Below the pieces are notes generated by a model, which made no database searches, was not told the DNA's origin, and was given only the letters and a program-made list of their open reading frames with translations. From Microbacterium sp. SYP-A9085 (GTDB lineage Bacteria > Actinomycetota > Actinomycetes > Actinomycetales > Microbacteriaceae): DNA of 64,000 bases. The stretch spans positions 558,001 through 622,000 of the forward strand of contig NZ_WJII01000001.1 in NCBI RefSeq assembly GCF_009649635.1, written 5' to 3'. Both the position numbers and the translations under genes were made by a program. Below, piece by piece: positions 35,382 through 44,921 of the stretch (its first letter is position 1; every line of letters starts with the position of its first letter).

Positions 35382-36389
35382 ATGGTGGGCATCGACGATG
35401 TGGCGCGCCGCGCCGGGGTCTCCACGGCGACGGTGTCGCGCGCGCTCAGCGGCCGCGGCCACGTGTCCGCCGATGCGAAGGCACGCGTGGAGGAGGCTGC
35501 CGCGTCCCTCGGGTACGTCGTCTCGGCGGTGGCATCCAGTCTCGCGTCGGGCCGCGCCCGGAACATCGGCGTGCTGGTGCCGTACGTACAGCGCTGGTTC
35601 TTCAGCACCGTCCTGTCGGGGACCGCGGCCGAGCTCGTGCGGCACGGCTACGACACCACTCTGTACAGCCTCGCCGAGGACGCGGGGCTGCGTCGCAGCG
35701 TGTTCGACACGTTCCTGCGCCGCCGCCGCGTCGACGGCGTGATAGCCGTCTCGATCGAGCTCGCCGACGACGAGATCGACCGGCTCACCGCGCTGGGTCT
35801 GCCGGTCATCGCGCTCGGCGGCCCGGACCCGCGACTGAGCGCCCTCACCCTCGACGACGTCGCCGTCGCGCGCCTGGCCACCGAGCATCTGCTCGCGCTC
35901 GGACACACCCGGATCGCGCACATCGGCGCAGGCTCGGAGTTCGACCGGGACTTCCATATCCCCACGCGGCGCCGGCAGGGATTCGAGCAGGCGCTGACGG
36001 CGGCGGGTCTGGACGTACACCGTGCCCTGTTCGAGCCGGCGGACTTCACGATCGAGGGCGGGTTCCGCGCCGCCACACGGCTGCTCGGCGGGGAGGGCGA
36101 GGAGCCCACGGCGATCTTCGCCGCCTCCGACGAGATGGCGATCGGCGCGCTGCTGGCCGCCCGGGAGCTGGGCCGCCGCATCCCCGCGGATCTGTCGGTG
36201 GTGGGCGTGGACGGCCACGAGCTGGGCGGGTTCTTCCAGCTCACCACCGTCGACCAGTTCCCGGCACGGCAGGGACGGCGCGCGGCCACGGCGATCCTCG
36301 CCGCCCTCGAGGAGCATCGCAGCCCGGAACCGGGAGCGCTCCCGTTCGAGCTCGTGATCCGCGGCACCTCCGGCCCTCCCGCGCGCTGA
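35382..36389 (+). CDS. LacI family regulator (GH13 operon)
   Basis: 335-residue repressor with HTH GIDDVARRAGVSTATVSRAL at residues 3-22, hinge region SSLASGRARNIG, and an effector domain with AIFAASDEMAIGALLAAREL and LSVVGVDGHELGG. It is the second gene of the GH13 operon and is the likely ligand of the TGTAAGCGCTTCCA operator in front of that operon. A maltose-related sugar is the probable inducer. Confidence 0.93.
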   Translation: MVGIDDVARRAGVSTATVSRALSGRGHVSADAKARVEEAAASLGYVVSAVASSLASGRARNIGVLVPYVQRWFFSTVLSGTAAELVRHGYDTTLYSLAEDAGLRRSVFDTFLRRRRVDGVIAVSIELADDEIDRLTALGLPVIALGGPDPRLSALTLDDVAVARLATEHLLALGHTRIAHIGAGSEFDRDFHIPTRRRQGFEQALTAAGLDVHRALFEPADFTIEGGFRAATRLLGGEGEEPTAIFAASDEMAIGALLAARELGRRIPADLSVVGVDGHELGGFFQLTTVDQFPARQGRRAATAILAALEEHRSPEPGALPFELVIRGTSGPPAR

Positions 36390-36440
36390 GGCCCGCAGAG
36401 GCGCCGCACCGCCGGCGCACAGCGCCTCGGCCGCGTCGCG

Positions 36441-36469
36441 TTGCAACGGGTGCCCTTTAGGCGTAGTGT
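36441..36469 (+). promoter_or_regulatory. Promoter of the KimA-like permease gene
   Basis: TTGCAA (36441-36446) and TAGTGT (36464-36469) are 17 bp apart. The -10 ends 8 nt before GTG 36478, giving no or almost no leader. Confidence 0.6.
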
Positions 36470-36477
36470 CGCCCGCC

Positions 36478-38559
36478 GTGACAAGCGAGAATCGCGACAC
36501 CACGCCGGAGGCACCGGCGGTGAAGCGCATCCTGATCGGCGACCCGCTGGCGTCCGAGAACGCCGACGAGCATCTGCTCCCGAAGCGGATGGCGCTGCCG
36601 ATCTTCGCGTCCGACGCGCTGAGCTCGGTCGCGTACGCGCCGCAGGAGATGCTGATGATCCTGCTCACCGGCGGGCTCGCGTTCCTCGCGTTCGCGCCGT
36701 GGGTGGCGGCGGCCGTCGTGCTGCTGCTGGTGGTGGTCGTGCTGTCGTACCGCCAGCTCATCCGGGCGTACCCGTCCGGCGGCGGCGACTATGAGGTGGC
36801 GCGCACGAACCTCGGCGAGGTGCCGGGCGTCGTCGTGGCGTCCGCCCTGCTCGTGGACTACGTCCTCACCGTCGCGGTGTCCACGGCATCCGGCGTCGAC
36901 AACATCATCTCGGCGCTGCCGGGCCTGAACTCCTGGCGGGTCGAGCTGTCGGTGGCATGCGTCCTGGGGATCGTGCTGATGAACCTGCGGGGCGTGCGCG
37001 AGGCATCCCGCGCGTTCGCTATCCCCACCTACGCGTTCGTCGGATCCGTGGGCGTGATGGTCGTGGTGGGTCTTGTCCGCACGGTTCTCGGCGTCGCGCC
37101 GGTCGCCTCCAGTGCGCAGTACGCGCTGCACACGCAGAGCATCTCGCAGGCGGCGGTGATCCTGCTGGTGCTGCGCGCTTTCTCCAGCGGCTGCTCGGCG
37201 CTGACCGGCGTCGAGGCCGTCTCCAACGGCGTCCAGGCGTTCCGGCGGCCGAAGATCCACAACGCGCGCACGACGCTCGCGCTGATGGGCGGCATCGCCG
37301 CGACGATGTTCGCGGGGCTTGTCGCGCTCGCCCTCATCTCGGGTGTGCAGTACGCGGAGAACGCGTGCGACCTGGCCGGATTCGCGTGCAAGACCACGCC
37401 TCAGCCGAGCCTGATGGCGCAGCTGGCCGCCGCCACGTTCGGCATGGGATCCGTGCCGTTCTTCATCATCCAGGCGGCCACCGCGTGCGTCCTCCTGCTC
37501 GCCGCGAACACGGCGTTCAACGGGTTCCCGCTGCTGGGCGCGGTCCTGGCCCGCGACGGCTACGCCCCGAAGGCGCTGAACACCCGCGGTGACCGCCTCG
37601 TGTACTCCAACGGCATGATCCTGCTGGGCATCGCCGCGGTCGGGGTGCTGGTGGTCTACCAGGCGAACCTGACGAACCTGATCCAGCTGTACATCATCGG
37701 CGTGTTCGTGTCGTTCTCGCTGGGCCAGATCGGCATGATCCGGCACTGGATCCGTGGGCTCGGCCGCATCCGCACCCTGCCGGCGGCCGCCCGCGGGCAG
37801 CAGTCCGCGCGGCGGCAGGCGCTCAGCTATCGCAAGGGGCTCCTGATCAACAGCGTCGGCGCGACGATGACGGTCTCGGTGCTCGTGGTAGTGACGATCA
37901 CGAAGTTCACGCACGGCGCGTGGCTCGTGTTCCTCGCCATCCCGATCCTGTCGACCCTGATGATGGGCGTGTACCGCTATTACCGGGATGTCGAGCACGA
38001 GATCCGCATGGACGACACCGTGCATTTCGGGTCGGCCGGGGACGTGGCGCTGATCCTCGTGAACCGGCTGCAGAAGCCGGTCGTGAAGGCCGTCGACTAC
38101 GCGCTGGCCGCGAAGCACTCCAAGACCCTCGCGTTGCACGTCGCGGTGACGAAGGAGGAGTCCGCGGCCCTGCAGCGGGAGTGGCAGGCGCACGGGATGC
38201 CGGTGCCGCTGGTGGCCATCGAGTCGCCGTTCCGCAGCTATGCCGGTCCCGTGATCGAGTTCATCCGGCAGTACCGGGCCGAGCACGGCTCGAGTGTGAT
38301 CACTGTCTACCTGCCGCAGTACATCGTCGGACACTGGTGGGAGCGCATCCTGCACAACCGGCGTGCGCGGCGGATGGCGCAGCAGCTCATGCTCGTGCAC
38401 GGGGTGACGATCACGCTCGTGCCGTGGCTGCTGGACTCGTCCGAGCTCATCTACGGGCGCCGGTCGCGGCCCGTCCCCGGGCAGGACCGCGCGGGCCGTC
38501 CGTTCATGCCCCGTGAGCGCCAGGCCTTGGAACCGCGGGAGACCGAGCGACAGCTCTGA
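36478..38559 (+). CDS. APC-superfamily permease, KimA-like (candidate potassium importer)
   Basis: 693-residue protein with about 12 membrane segments (residues 45-490) and a cytosolic C-terminal domain of about 200 residues. [53 protein letters not shown] and [18 protein letters not shown] recall, from memory, the Bacillus KimA (YdaO) potassium:proton symporter in both sequence and layout. Annotation as a generic amino-acid permease is the alternative. The start is GTG 36478, near-leaderless, so the c-di-AMP riboswitch that controls Bacillus kimA cannot be present here. Confidence 0.82.
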   Translation: MTSENRDTTPEAPAVKRILIGDPLASENADEHLLPKRMALPIFASDALSSVAYAPQEMLMILLTGGLAFLAFAPWVAAAVVLLLVVVVLSYRQLIRAYPSGGGDYEVARTNLGEVPGVVVASALLVDYVLTVAVSTASGVDNIISALPGLNSWRVELSVACVLGIVLMNLRGVREASRAFAIPTYAFVGSVGVMVVVGLVRTVLGVAPVASSAQYALHTQSISQAAVILLVLRAFSSGCSALTGVEAVSNGVQAFRRPKIHNARTTLALMGGIAATMFAGLVALALISGVQYAENACDLAGFACKTTPQPSLMAQLAAATFGMGSVPFFIIQAATACVLLLAANTAFNGFPLLGAVLARDGYAPKALNTRGDRLVYSNGMILLGIAAVGVLVVYQANLTNLIQLYIIGVFVSFSLGQIGMIRHWIRGLGRIRTLPAAARGQQSARRQALSYRKGLLINSVGATMTVSVLVVVTITKFTHGAWLVFLAIPILSTLMMGVYRYYRDVEHEIRMDDTVHFGSAGDVALILVNRLQKPVVKAVDYALAAKHSKTLALHVAVTKEESAALQREWQAHGMPVPLVAIESPFRSYAGPVIEFIRQYRAEHGSSVITVYLPQYIVGHWWERILHNRRARRMAQQLMLVHGVTITLVPWLLDSSELIYGRRSRPVPGQDRAGRPFMPRERQALEPRETERQL

Positions 38560-38577
38560 CTCACCGACCGGCGTGGG

Positions 38578-38594
38578 TCCTGCGGTCTGCAGGA
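38578..38594. terminator. Short hairpin after KimA-like gene
   Basis: TCCTGC (38578-38583) pairs with GCAGGA (38589-38594) across a 5-nt loop between the two permease genes. A weak terminator or attenuator at best. Confidence 0.3.
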
Positions 38595-38618
38595 GCCTCG
38601 ACGGCGTTCGGAGGGGAT

Positions 38619-40559
38619 ATGGCCACGGATGTTGGACGACGGCGAGCGCTTCGCGATTGGCTGCTGACCGGTCTTGTCGATGACGCGGGCGGTCATCAGG
38701 GGCCGCACGCCCGCACCGTCGAGGAGACCCACTCGTGGTGGCGGGTGATGTGCCTGACCGGACTCGACTACTTCTCGACTCTGGGCTATCAGCCCGCGAT
38801 CGCGGCCCTGGCCGCAGGACTCGTGTCCCCGTTCGCGACCATAGTGCTCGTCGTGTTGACGCTGTTCGGCGCCCTGCCCGTGTACCGCCGGGTCGCGCAC
38901 GAGAGCTTCCGCGGATCGGGCTCGATCGCGATGCTGGAGCGGCTCCTCCCCTGGTGGGCCGGAAAGGTGTTCGTGCTCGTGCTGCTGGGCTTCGCTGCCA
39001 CCGACTTCATGATCACCATCACCCTCTCAGCGGCCGATGCATCCGCGCACGCGATCGAGAACCCGTTCGCGCCCGCCTGGTTCAAGGGAAATCAGGTCGG
39101 CATCACGCTGTTTCTCATCGCCGCACTCGGTGCCGTCTTCCTCAAGGGCTTTCGCGAGGCGATCAGGGTCGCAGTCATCCTGGTGGGGCTGTACCTGACG
39201 CTCAGCCTCATCGTCGTCGCCACGTCGCTGATCGAGGTGGTCACGCATCCCGTCGTCGTCCACGATTGGTGGTCGGCGTTGACCGCCCAGCATGACAACC
39301 CTCTGCTGGTAGCGGGAATAGCCCTTCTCGTGTTCCCGAAGCTCGCCCTCGGTCTTTCCGGTTTCGAGACGGGCGTCGCCGTGATGCCCCAGATTCGCGG
39401 ATCGGATGCGGACGATCCCGCCTTCCCCCGTACGCGCATCCTCGGCGCCCGGCGCCTGCTCACCACGGCCGCGCTGATCATGAGCGGATTCCTCATCACG
39501 TCGAGCCTGTCGACGACGATGCTGATCCCCCAGCAGGAGTTCCAGCCCGGCGGCACGGCGAACGGGAGGGCCCTGGCCTACCTCGCGCACGAGTACCTCG
39601 GCAGCGCATTCGGCACGCTGTACGACGTCAGCACGATCGGCATCCTCTGGTTCGCCGGCGCCTCGGCCATGGCCGGGCTGCTCAACCTCGTCCCGCGATA
39701 TCTTCCCCGCTACGGCATGGCGCCGCAGTGGGCACGATCGGTCCGGCCGCTGGTGATCGTCTTCACCGTCATCGCGTTTGTCGTCACTCTCGTGTTCGAG
39801 GCGAGCGTCGACGCGCAGGGTGGCGCTTATGCCACCGGGGTCCTCGTCTTGATCACCTCCGCCGCCGTCGCCGTCGCCGTCTCCGCATACCGGAGACATG
39901 AACGCTGGCGGCTCGTCGGGTTCAGCACGATCACCGCCGTGTTCATGTACACGACGGTGCTCAACGTCATCGAGCGGCCCGACGGCATCCGCATCGCGGC
40001 GTTGTTCATCCTCGGCATCCTCGTCGTCTCGGTCGTCTCACGGATCGGCAGATCCTTCCAACTGCGCGCCACCTCGCTCACCTTCGACGACCCGGCGGAC
40101 GAGTTCCTGGCCCAGGATTCCGCCCGCGGCGAGGTCAACATCATCGCCCACGAGCCGCACGCCGGCGACGGGGCCGAGTACTCCGCCAAGAATCGCGACG
40201 AGAGGCGGTTCAGCCACATCTCCCGAGGCACCCACACGATCTTCCTCGAGGTGCACCCATCCGACTCGTCGGACTTCGAAGAGGACCTCACTGTGGTGGG
40301 TGTGCGCAAGTACGGATATCGCGTCCTTCAGGTTCGCAGCGGCAACGTACCGAACACGATCGCGGCGATCCTCCTGGCCGTCCGCGATCGCACGGGCGTG
40401 GTGCCCACGGTGTATTTCGAGTGGACCGAAGGAAATCCGCTGTCGAACATGTTCCGTTTCCTCTTCACGGGGACCGGCGAGGTCGCCCCGGTCACGCGCG
40501 AAGTGCTGCGCCACGCCGAGCCCGATCCGAAGCGCCGCCCCGCCGTGCACGTCGTGTGA
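38619..40559 (+). CDS. APC-family permease with C-terminal cytosolic domain
   Basis: 646-residue transporter with about 12 membrane segments (residues 42-490) and a soluble C-terminal domain (about 495-646) containing INIIAHEP-type and [19 protein letters not shown] segments. [20 protein letters not shown] near residue 47 resembles the APC/KUP-like entry helix. Substrate unknown; its position directly after a KimA-like gene and its similar membrane-plus-cytosolic layout suggest a related ion or amino-acid role. GGAGGGG lies just before ATG 38619. One sampled line has about 65% GC, below its neighbours, and codon choice is more varied, so recent acquisition is possible. Confidence 0.8.
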   Translation: MATDVGRRRALRDWLLTGLVDDAGGHQGPHARTVEETHSWWRVMCLTGLDYFSTLGYQPAIAALAAGLVSPFATIVLVVLTLFGALPVYRRVAHESFRGSGSIAMLERLLPWWAGKVFVLVLLGFAATDFMITITLSAADASAHAIENPFAPAWFKGNQVGITLFLIAALGAVFLKGFREAIRVAVILVGLYLTLSLIVVATSLIEVVTHPVVVHDWWSALTAQHDNPLLVAGIALLVFPKLALGLSGFETGVAVMPQIRGSDADDPAFPRTRILGARRLLTTAALIMSGFLITSSLSTTMLIPQQEFQPGGTANGRALAYLAHEYLGSAFGTLYDVSTIGILWFAGASAMAGLLNLVPRYLPRYGMAPQWARSVRPLVIVFTVIAFVVTLVFEASVDAQGGAYATGVLVLITSAAVAVAVSAYRRHERWRLVGFSTITAVFMYTTVLNVIERPDGIRIAALFILGILVVSVVSRIGRSFQLRATSLTFDDPADEFLAQDSARGEVNIIAHEPHAGDGAEYSAKNRDERRFSHISRGTHTIFLEVHPSDSSDFEEDLTVVGVRKYGYRVLQVRSGNVPNTIAAILLAVRDRTGVVPTVYFEWTEGNPLSNMFRFLFTGTGEVAPVTREVLRHAEPDPKRRPAVHVV

Positions 40560-40595
40560 GCAACCTCAGGTCGGGCGGCTGCCGGGGCGGCCGCC

Positions 40596-41576
40596 TCAGG
40601 CCGGGAGCAGTTCGCGCTCCAGTCGCTGGTAGCTGGTCTCCATGCCGTCGACCATCCCGGTGGCCAGGACCATGTCGCGGGTCGCGGCGTCCGGGTACTC
40701 GATGAGCAGCGTGAGCAGCGTCGCGCCATCCTCCTCGTACAGTTGCAGATCATTAATGGTCGACGGGTAGTCCGTGCCGGTCATGTGCTCGGTCGTCACG
40801 GCGCGGCGGGGCGCGTCGGACAGCAGCGTCTCCCCGTCGAACCCGAACGGCTGCCCCTCGGTGCCGCCGACAGGCTCCCACGCATAGCGGTAGGTGCCGC
40901 CGACGGTCGTGTCGACCTCGCACACGGTCATCCGCCACCCGTCGGGGCCGAGCAGCCACTGCGAGAGCAGCTCGGGCTCGTGGTGCGCGCGCCAGACGAG
41001 CTCGCGCGGTCCCTCGATCAGACGGGTGATGCGTACGTGCTGGTCGTCGAGCACCTCCAGACGGGTGCCCTTGCCGGCGGCATAGTCGCGCAGGTCCTGC
41101 AGCACGGCATCCAGCTGGCCCATGGCCATCCGGGTGCCCTCGACCATGCCCATCCCGACGGCCTGCTCGAGCGCCGCCGCCGAGGAGAAGTGCGTCACGC
41201 CGTTCAGGCGGGTGCCCGTGGCGGTCGGCTCGAACGCGAACACCATCCGCATCGGCGGGATGTCGTCGGCGAGGTCGCCGTCCTCGTCCGCGAACCCGTC
41301 GAGGACCTCGAACGAGCGCGGCTCGTCAATGGCGAGGAACTCCCACCGGCCGCGGGATGTCTCGCCGCGCGGCCCGGTCATCCGGTACTGCGCGAGCCCG
41401 CCGGGGGCGAAGTCGAACCGGGTGAACGTCGCCGGCCATCCGGGAGGGCCCCAGAACCGTTCGAGCTGACGGGGATCGGTGAACACCTGCCACACCCGCT
41501 CGGGCGGGGCGGCGAAGTCGGCGACGATGTCCATCGTCAGCTTCTCGGGATCACTGGTGATGTGCGTGACGGGCAT
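40596..41576 (-). CDS. Tandem SRPBCC (AHSA1-like) domain protein
   Basis: 326 residues made of two START-like AHSA1 domains. The first is about 10-165 (IVADFAAPPERVWQVFTDPR, FWGPPGWPATFTRFDFAPGG) and the second about 170-320 (ITRLIEGPRELVWRAHHEPE, WLLGPDGWRMTVCEVD). Single-domain versions are common next to arsR genes; a two-domain fusion is less usual. It is the second gene of an operon with an ArsR regulator (28-nt gap). Ligand unknown. Confidence 0.88.
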   Translation of the reverse strand: MPVTHITSDPEKLTMDIVADFAAPPERVWQVFTDPRQLERFWGPPGWPATFTRFDFAPGGLAQYRMTGPRGETSRGRWEFLAIDEPRSFEVLDGFADEDGDLADDIPPMRMVFAFEPTATGTRLNGVTHFSSAAALEQAVGMGMVEGTRMAMGQLDAVLQDLRDYAAGKGTRLEVLDDQHVRITRLIEGPRELVWRAHHEPELLSQWLLGPDGWRMTVCEVDTTVGGTYRYAWEPVGGTEGQPFGFDGETLLSDAPRRAVTTEHMTGTDYPSTINDLQLYEEDGATLLTLLIEYPDAATRDMVLATGMVDGMETSYQRLERELLPA

Positions 41577-41604
41577 GATCTCTCCTTGTTCGGTGCGGCC
41601 CCGG

Positions 41605-41964
41605 TCAGGATTCGGGCCGCGGTGTCTCAGCGTCTTCGGCCAGCAGGGCGTCGATGCTGTCGATGCGGTGCCGCCAGAGGTCCTGGTAGCGCTCGAGCAG
41701 CTGCTGCGCCCGGGCGATCATCTCGGGATCGGTGCGCACGCGACGCTCCCTTCCCTCGGCCCGCTTGACGATCAGGCGGGCGGCTTCGAGCACGGCGACG
41801 TGCTTCTGCACCGCCGCGAACGACATGTCGTAGTCGGCCGCGAGGGTCGACACCGACTGCTCCGCGGCGATCGTGCGGCGCAGGATGTCACGCCGCGTCG
41901 CGTCGGCCAGGGCCCGGAAGATCCGGTCCACGTCATCGTCGCTGAGCTCTCTTTGTGCAACCAT
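41605..41964 (-). CDS. ArsR/SmtB-family regulator
   Basis: 119-residue repressor of the metal-independent ArsR group that accompanies SRPBCC genes. RIFRALADATRRDILRR and AADYDMSFAAVQKHVAVLE form the winged helix, and LIVKRAEGRERRVRTDPE the wing. There are no cysteine metal ligands. ATG 41964 (MVAQRELS) is preferred because minus-strand TAATGT lies 8 nt upstream; an in-frame ATG at 41976 would start within that box. Its start codon lies inside the palindromic operator. Confidence 0.88.
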   Translation of the reverse strand: MVAQRELSDDDVDRIFRALADATRRDILRRTIAAEQSVSTLAADYDMSFAAVQKHVAVLEAARLIVKRAEGRERRVRTDPEMIARAQQLLERYQDLWRHRIDSIDALLAEDAETPRPES

Positions 41965-41978
41965 TTGGTTGTACATTA
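41958..41978 (-). promoter_or_regulatory. ArsR operator over the start of arsR
   Basis: Palindrome CAACCATTTGGTTG (41958-41971), with 6-bp perfect arms, spans the arsR start codon and abuts the minus-strand -10 TAATGT (41978-41973). Binding would block initiation directly. Confidence 0.7.
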
Positions 41979-42129
41979 CGCGGCGCGGCGGCCGACGTCA
42001 AGGACCACGGCGGCAAAATCGAGTAGCAATGACACAACCCGCCGATAGCCGACACACCACCGCTTCCGTTGAGATTGCCTGTGACGAAACGAGGGGAACG
42101 ACCTCCAGACCACGGAGTAGCCAGGACAC

Positions 42130-42135
42130 TACGCT
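42130..42135 (+). promoter_or_regulatory. -10 box TACGCT, STAND ATPase gene
   Basis: TACGCT ends 7 nt before the in-frame GTG 42143, favouring that start over the ATG at 42029. Confidence 0.5.
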
Positions 42136-42142
42136 CAGGAAG

Positions 42143-43714
42143 GTGAACGACCTGCCTGGGCGAATGACCGCGAATCAGAGAATTCTTGCGGACTACGAGG
42201 AACGATTCCGCCGATCTTCCCAGGGGGCAGCCGACTTTCTTGACTTCCTCAAGCGCAGCCAGGCAGGCACATGGCGATTCGAACAAGACTCAACCCCCGG
42301 TCGGTGGTGGATAAATATCACGCTCCCCGCGCATCAAGCCGAAGTGTTCGGACTTCACCGGGAGATCCAGGTGCTCTACACGGAGTACGAACATGTTGAG
42401 CCACGCGCACTCTCTGTGATTCAGGGACGGGTGCGGCGGGATATGAGAGTGGAGCCTGACGTCGCGATCCTCGTGAGCCGTGACAAGAACGTCAGGCACA
42501 CGACGGCTCGGAGGCGCGGCGAAATGGCGATTGTGCCCATCGATCTCGACGAGATTCGACTTGATGGCGCCCGGCCGCTTCATGCCCTGATCGGTGAGTC
42601 TGTGGCCACTGTCGATCACTTTGACGTCGCGACTCCAGTGCGGGACCCTAGCGGCTTCTACGGGCGATCTGCGGAGATTGACGTGATCGCCGCGGATCTG
42701 CGCCGGGCCATTTCGGTCGGCGTCTTCGGTCTGCGAAAGACGGGCAAGACTTCGCTTCTCAACTCATTGACCTCACTTCGTGATGACGATGAACGGAACG
42801 TGACAGTCCGCGTGGACGTTAGCGAAATCGTCACAGGCGAGCAGTTCCGATCGTCCATCCTTGAGGGGCTCTGGGACGCGGTACATGCCCTGCCCGGAAA
42901 CGGAGATTTCAAACCCCGTACCCGCACGTTGACTCGCCAAGGCAAACGCCGCGTCGAACTGCCCGACTCCTCTGCGAGCTGGATCCAGGACATCCGTGTG
43001 CTTCTTCAGCGCGTTGAACGCCCAGCTGTCCTTGTAGTGGACGAGGTCGATCAAGCCTTCCCGCCCCGATCAAACTTGGAGCCAGGCGAATCACGCGCCC
43101 TATTTTCCTCGCTCGTTCAGCTCCGGAGCCTGTTGCAGGAACAAGAAAGACTCGCGCTCTTATGCGCGGGTGTCGACCCCGCACTCTTCGAACGCCCGAT
43201 TGTAGAGGGCAAGGATAACCTGCTCTACAAGCTCGTGAAGCTCATCTGGCTGGCTCCGATGTCACGTGAAGAGATGGCTGAAATGGTCCGCTCCCTTGGC
43301 CGACGCATGGGAGTTAGAGTCCGGGATCACGAGGTCATAGACCTGCTATTCGATCAATACGGTGGCCACCCCCTGCTCACGCGGAAGGCTTGCTCCTTCG
43401 CGACGCGTTCACGTACGCCTCAGGAACTCCCTTTCCATATTTCAAGAGAAGGAATCGAACAGGCGATCGCCTCTCGTGAGTACGACGGACCGCAAGATCA
43501 AGCGGCCGATGTCGTCACTTCATTTACGGAGTGGTTCTCAAACGAGGCTGCGCTTCTGCGCCTCTACTTCTCGTCGCGAGATGACGAGAATGAGCTGGCC
43601 CGGAGCCTTCTTGCCGACGAACCAGACGCGCTCCTCCATGCCGTCGCCTACGGGCTGTGTTTCACGGACCGCTCAGCTCGCGTCAAGGCGGCGATCGATG
43701 CGCTTGAGCGATAG
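42143..43714 (+). CDS. STAND-type P-loop ATPase, first gene of a two-gene island
   Basis: 523 residues (561 if ATG 42029 is used). The N-terminal roughly 165 residues form an unrecognised alpha/beta domain with AEVFGLHREIQVLYTEYEH and EPDVAILVSRDKNV. FYGRSAEIDVIAADLRRA leads into Walker A GLRKTGKTS (about residue 196), Walker B LVVDEVDQAF (about 297) and the STAND motif YGGHPLLTRKA (about 407), with a helical C-terminus. Such ATPases act as signal-driven switches, often in defence. GC is low (53% and 57% on two sampled lines) against about 75% in host genes. It overlaps the next gene by 17 bases, so the two are co-expressed. Trigger and output are unknown. Confidence 0.8.
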   Translation: MNDLPGRMTANQRILADYEERFRRSSQGAADFLDFLKRSQAGTWRFEQDSTPGRWWINITLPAHQAEVFGLHREIQVLYTEYEHVEPRALSVIQGRVRRDMRVEPDVAILVSRDKNVRHTTARRRGEMAIVPIDLDEIRLDGARPLHALIGESVATVDHFDVATPVRDPSGFYGRSAEIDVIAADLRRAISVGVFGLRKTGKTSLLNSLTSLRDDDERNVTVRVDVSEIVTGEQFRSSILEGLWDAVHALPGNGDFKPRTRTLTRQGKRRVELPDSSASWIQDIRVLLQRVERPAVLVVDEVDQAFPPRSNLEPGESRALFSSLVQLRSLLQEQERLALLCAGVDPALFERPIVEGKDNLLYKLVKLIWLAPMSREEMAEMVRSLGRRMGVRVRDHEVIDLLFDQYGGHPLLTRKACSFATRSRTPQELPFHISREGIEQAIASREYDGPQDQAADVVTSFTEWFSNEAALLRLYFSSRDDENELARSLLADEPDALLHAVAYGLCFTDRSARVKAAIDALER

Positions 43715-44921
43715 CGGTGCGACAGGAGCCCTCCAGCGCTGGGTAGATGATGTCGCAATACGGCTCCTGGAGGGCCACCGGCTCCTTCTCCGGCTTGCGC
43801 CCAGAGTCGGCAAGACTCATCTGATTGGCCGGCTGGCCGATGCGCTTGGGCCAACGGCTATCGTTGTGAAAGGAGCTGACTTCACCGAAATCCAGCAGTC
43901 AAGTCAACGGGCGCAGATCCAGGATGCGCTCAGTCGGGCTCTCGAAGCACACGGTTCGGCTCAGTTGCTATTCGACGGGTACGACCGTGCACTCGCTCGG
44001 AGCCAAGGCGCACGACTTCAGGCATGGCTCACTAATCAACTGGTGGACGGCGTCCACGCCCGCGACATTGGTGCGATCTTCACCGCTCGCTGCAGCACCG
44101 CGGTCCACCGCGAAGGCGCGGGTAGCCCGCTGATGTCACGCGTTACGCCGATCCTGCCCCCGACTCTGGATAAGACAGTCCCGAAGTCCGAATCCGGCAA
44201 GTCATGGTTTGGAGATGCTGCGGTGATTGCCGATCGCGTCTCAAGCGACGGCCGCCTAACGCCCCAGGTGCTGATCGACCAATTTGAATTTGATGCGACC
44301 TATATCACCGACGTGCGAGGGGCTGCACAAACCCAAATTGAGCGAGGCACCCTCGACCCGATCCACGATTCGTACACAGCTCGGTGTGCAGTGCATGGAT
44401 TACTCCACCCTGGGGGAAAGACGAGGTTCCTTGAGCGACTCGAATCGGCCCTCCTGGCTTCGCCAGAGTCGAATCCCGCATGGCCCGAGCAGGCCTCGGC
44501 AAGTGTGGATCGCTTCGTCGAGCTCATCTCGGGAGCAGACCGGGTCATTTGGTCAGACCGATACATGTATCGCGACATCGAACCATTGCGTTCATTCCTA
44601 CAAGCAGTAATTGAAAGGTCCGACGCGAAGATTCATTTGCTCGGTGGGCGCGAGGTAAGCGACCGGACCGTAACCCGTGCGGAGATGGCGAGGCTTACGT
44701 CGCTCGAGGATGTAGGCGCACGATGGATGTCGCGGTCCGATCTCCGAGACCTCCACGAACGCCATCTCGTGACTGGCCCCGGCGGCTGGGTTGTGCCCCA
44801 AGTGCACGTCATCGTCGGGCGTCAGCACCCAGGCAGTGCTGTTGCCGCTCGCACTAGCGGCTTCGGTGTCGACTACTGGACGATCTGGAGACGATCGATC
44901 GAACCGTCGACACTCCACTGA
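43698..44921 (+). CDS. P-loop-like protein with PLD/MIT_C-like C-terminus, island partner
   Basis: 407 residues. The N-terminus has a degenerate Walker A, LAPRVGKTHL (about residue 34), lacking the usual first glycine, and a Walker-B-like LLFDGYDRAL (about 92). A middle region to about 270 is unrecognised. The C-terminus has WSDRYMYRDIEPLRSFLQ and IHLLGGREV, then LHERHLVTGPGGW and FGVDYWTIWRR. This order (DRY, strand, HDR-like HER, GGW, D-W) resembles the phospholipase-D-like MIT_C fold, by eye only. ATG 43698 overlaps the upstream gene by 17 bases. Likely partner or effector of the STAND ATPase. Confidence 0.75.
   Translation: MRLSDSGATGALQRWVDDVAIRLLEGHRLLLRLAPRVGKTHLIGRLADALGPTAIVVKGADFTEIQQSSQRAQIQDALSRALEAHGSAQLLFDGYDRALARSQGARLQAWLTNQLVDGVHARDIGAIFTARCSTAVHREGAGSPLMSRVTPILPPTLDKTVPKSESGKSWFGDAAVIADRVSSDGRLTPQVLIDQFEFDATYITDVRGAAQTQIERGTLDPIHDSYTARCAVHGLLHPGGKTRFLERLESALLASPESNPAWPEQASASVDRFVELISGADRVIWSDRYMYRDIEPLRSFLQAVIERSDAKIHLLGGREVSDRTVTRAEMARLTSLEDVGARWMSRSDLRDLHERHLVTGPGGWVVPQVHVIVGRQHPGSAVAARTSGFGVDYWTIWRRSIEPSTLH

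Noticed and set aside
36390-36477. c-di-AMP riboswitch before the KimA-like gene
   Set aside because: The promoter -10 ends 8 nt before the start codon, leaving no leader RNA for a riboswitch.
34251-36761. Open minus-strand frame of 836 codons
   Set aside because: Shadow of the GH13 and lacI genes.
42029-42142. Upstream ATG 42029 as the STAND ATPase start
   Set aside because: Possible, but it has no ribosome-binding site, and GTG 42143 sits 7 nt after a TACGCT -10 box; kept as an alternative.
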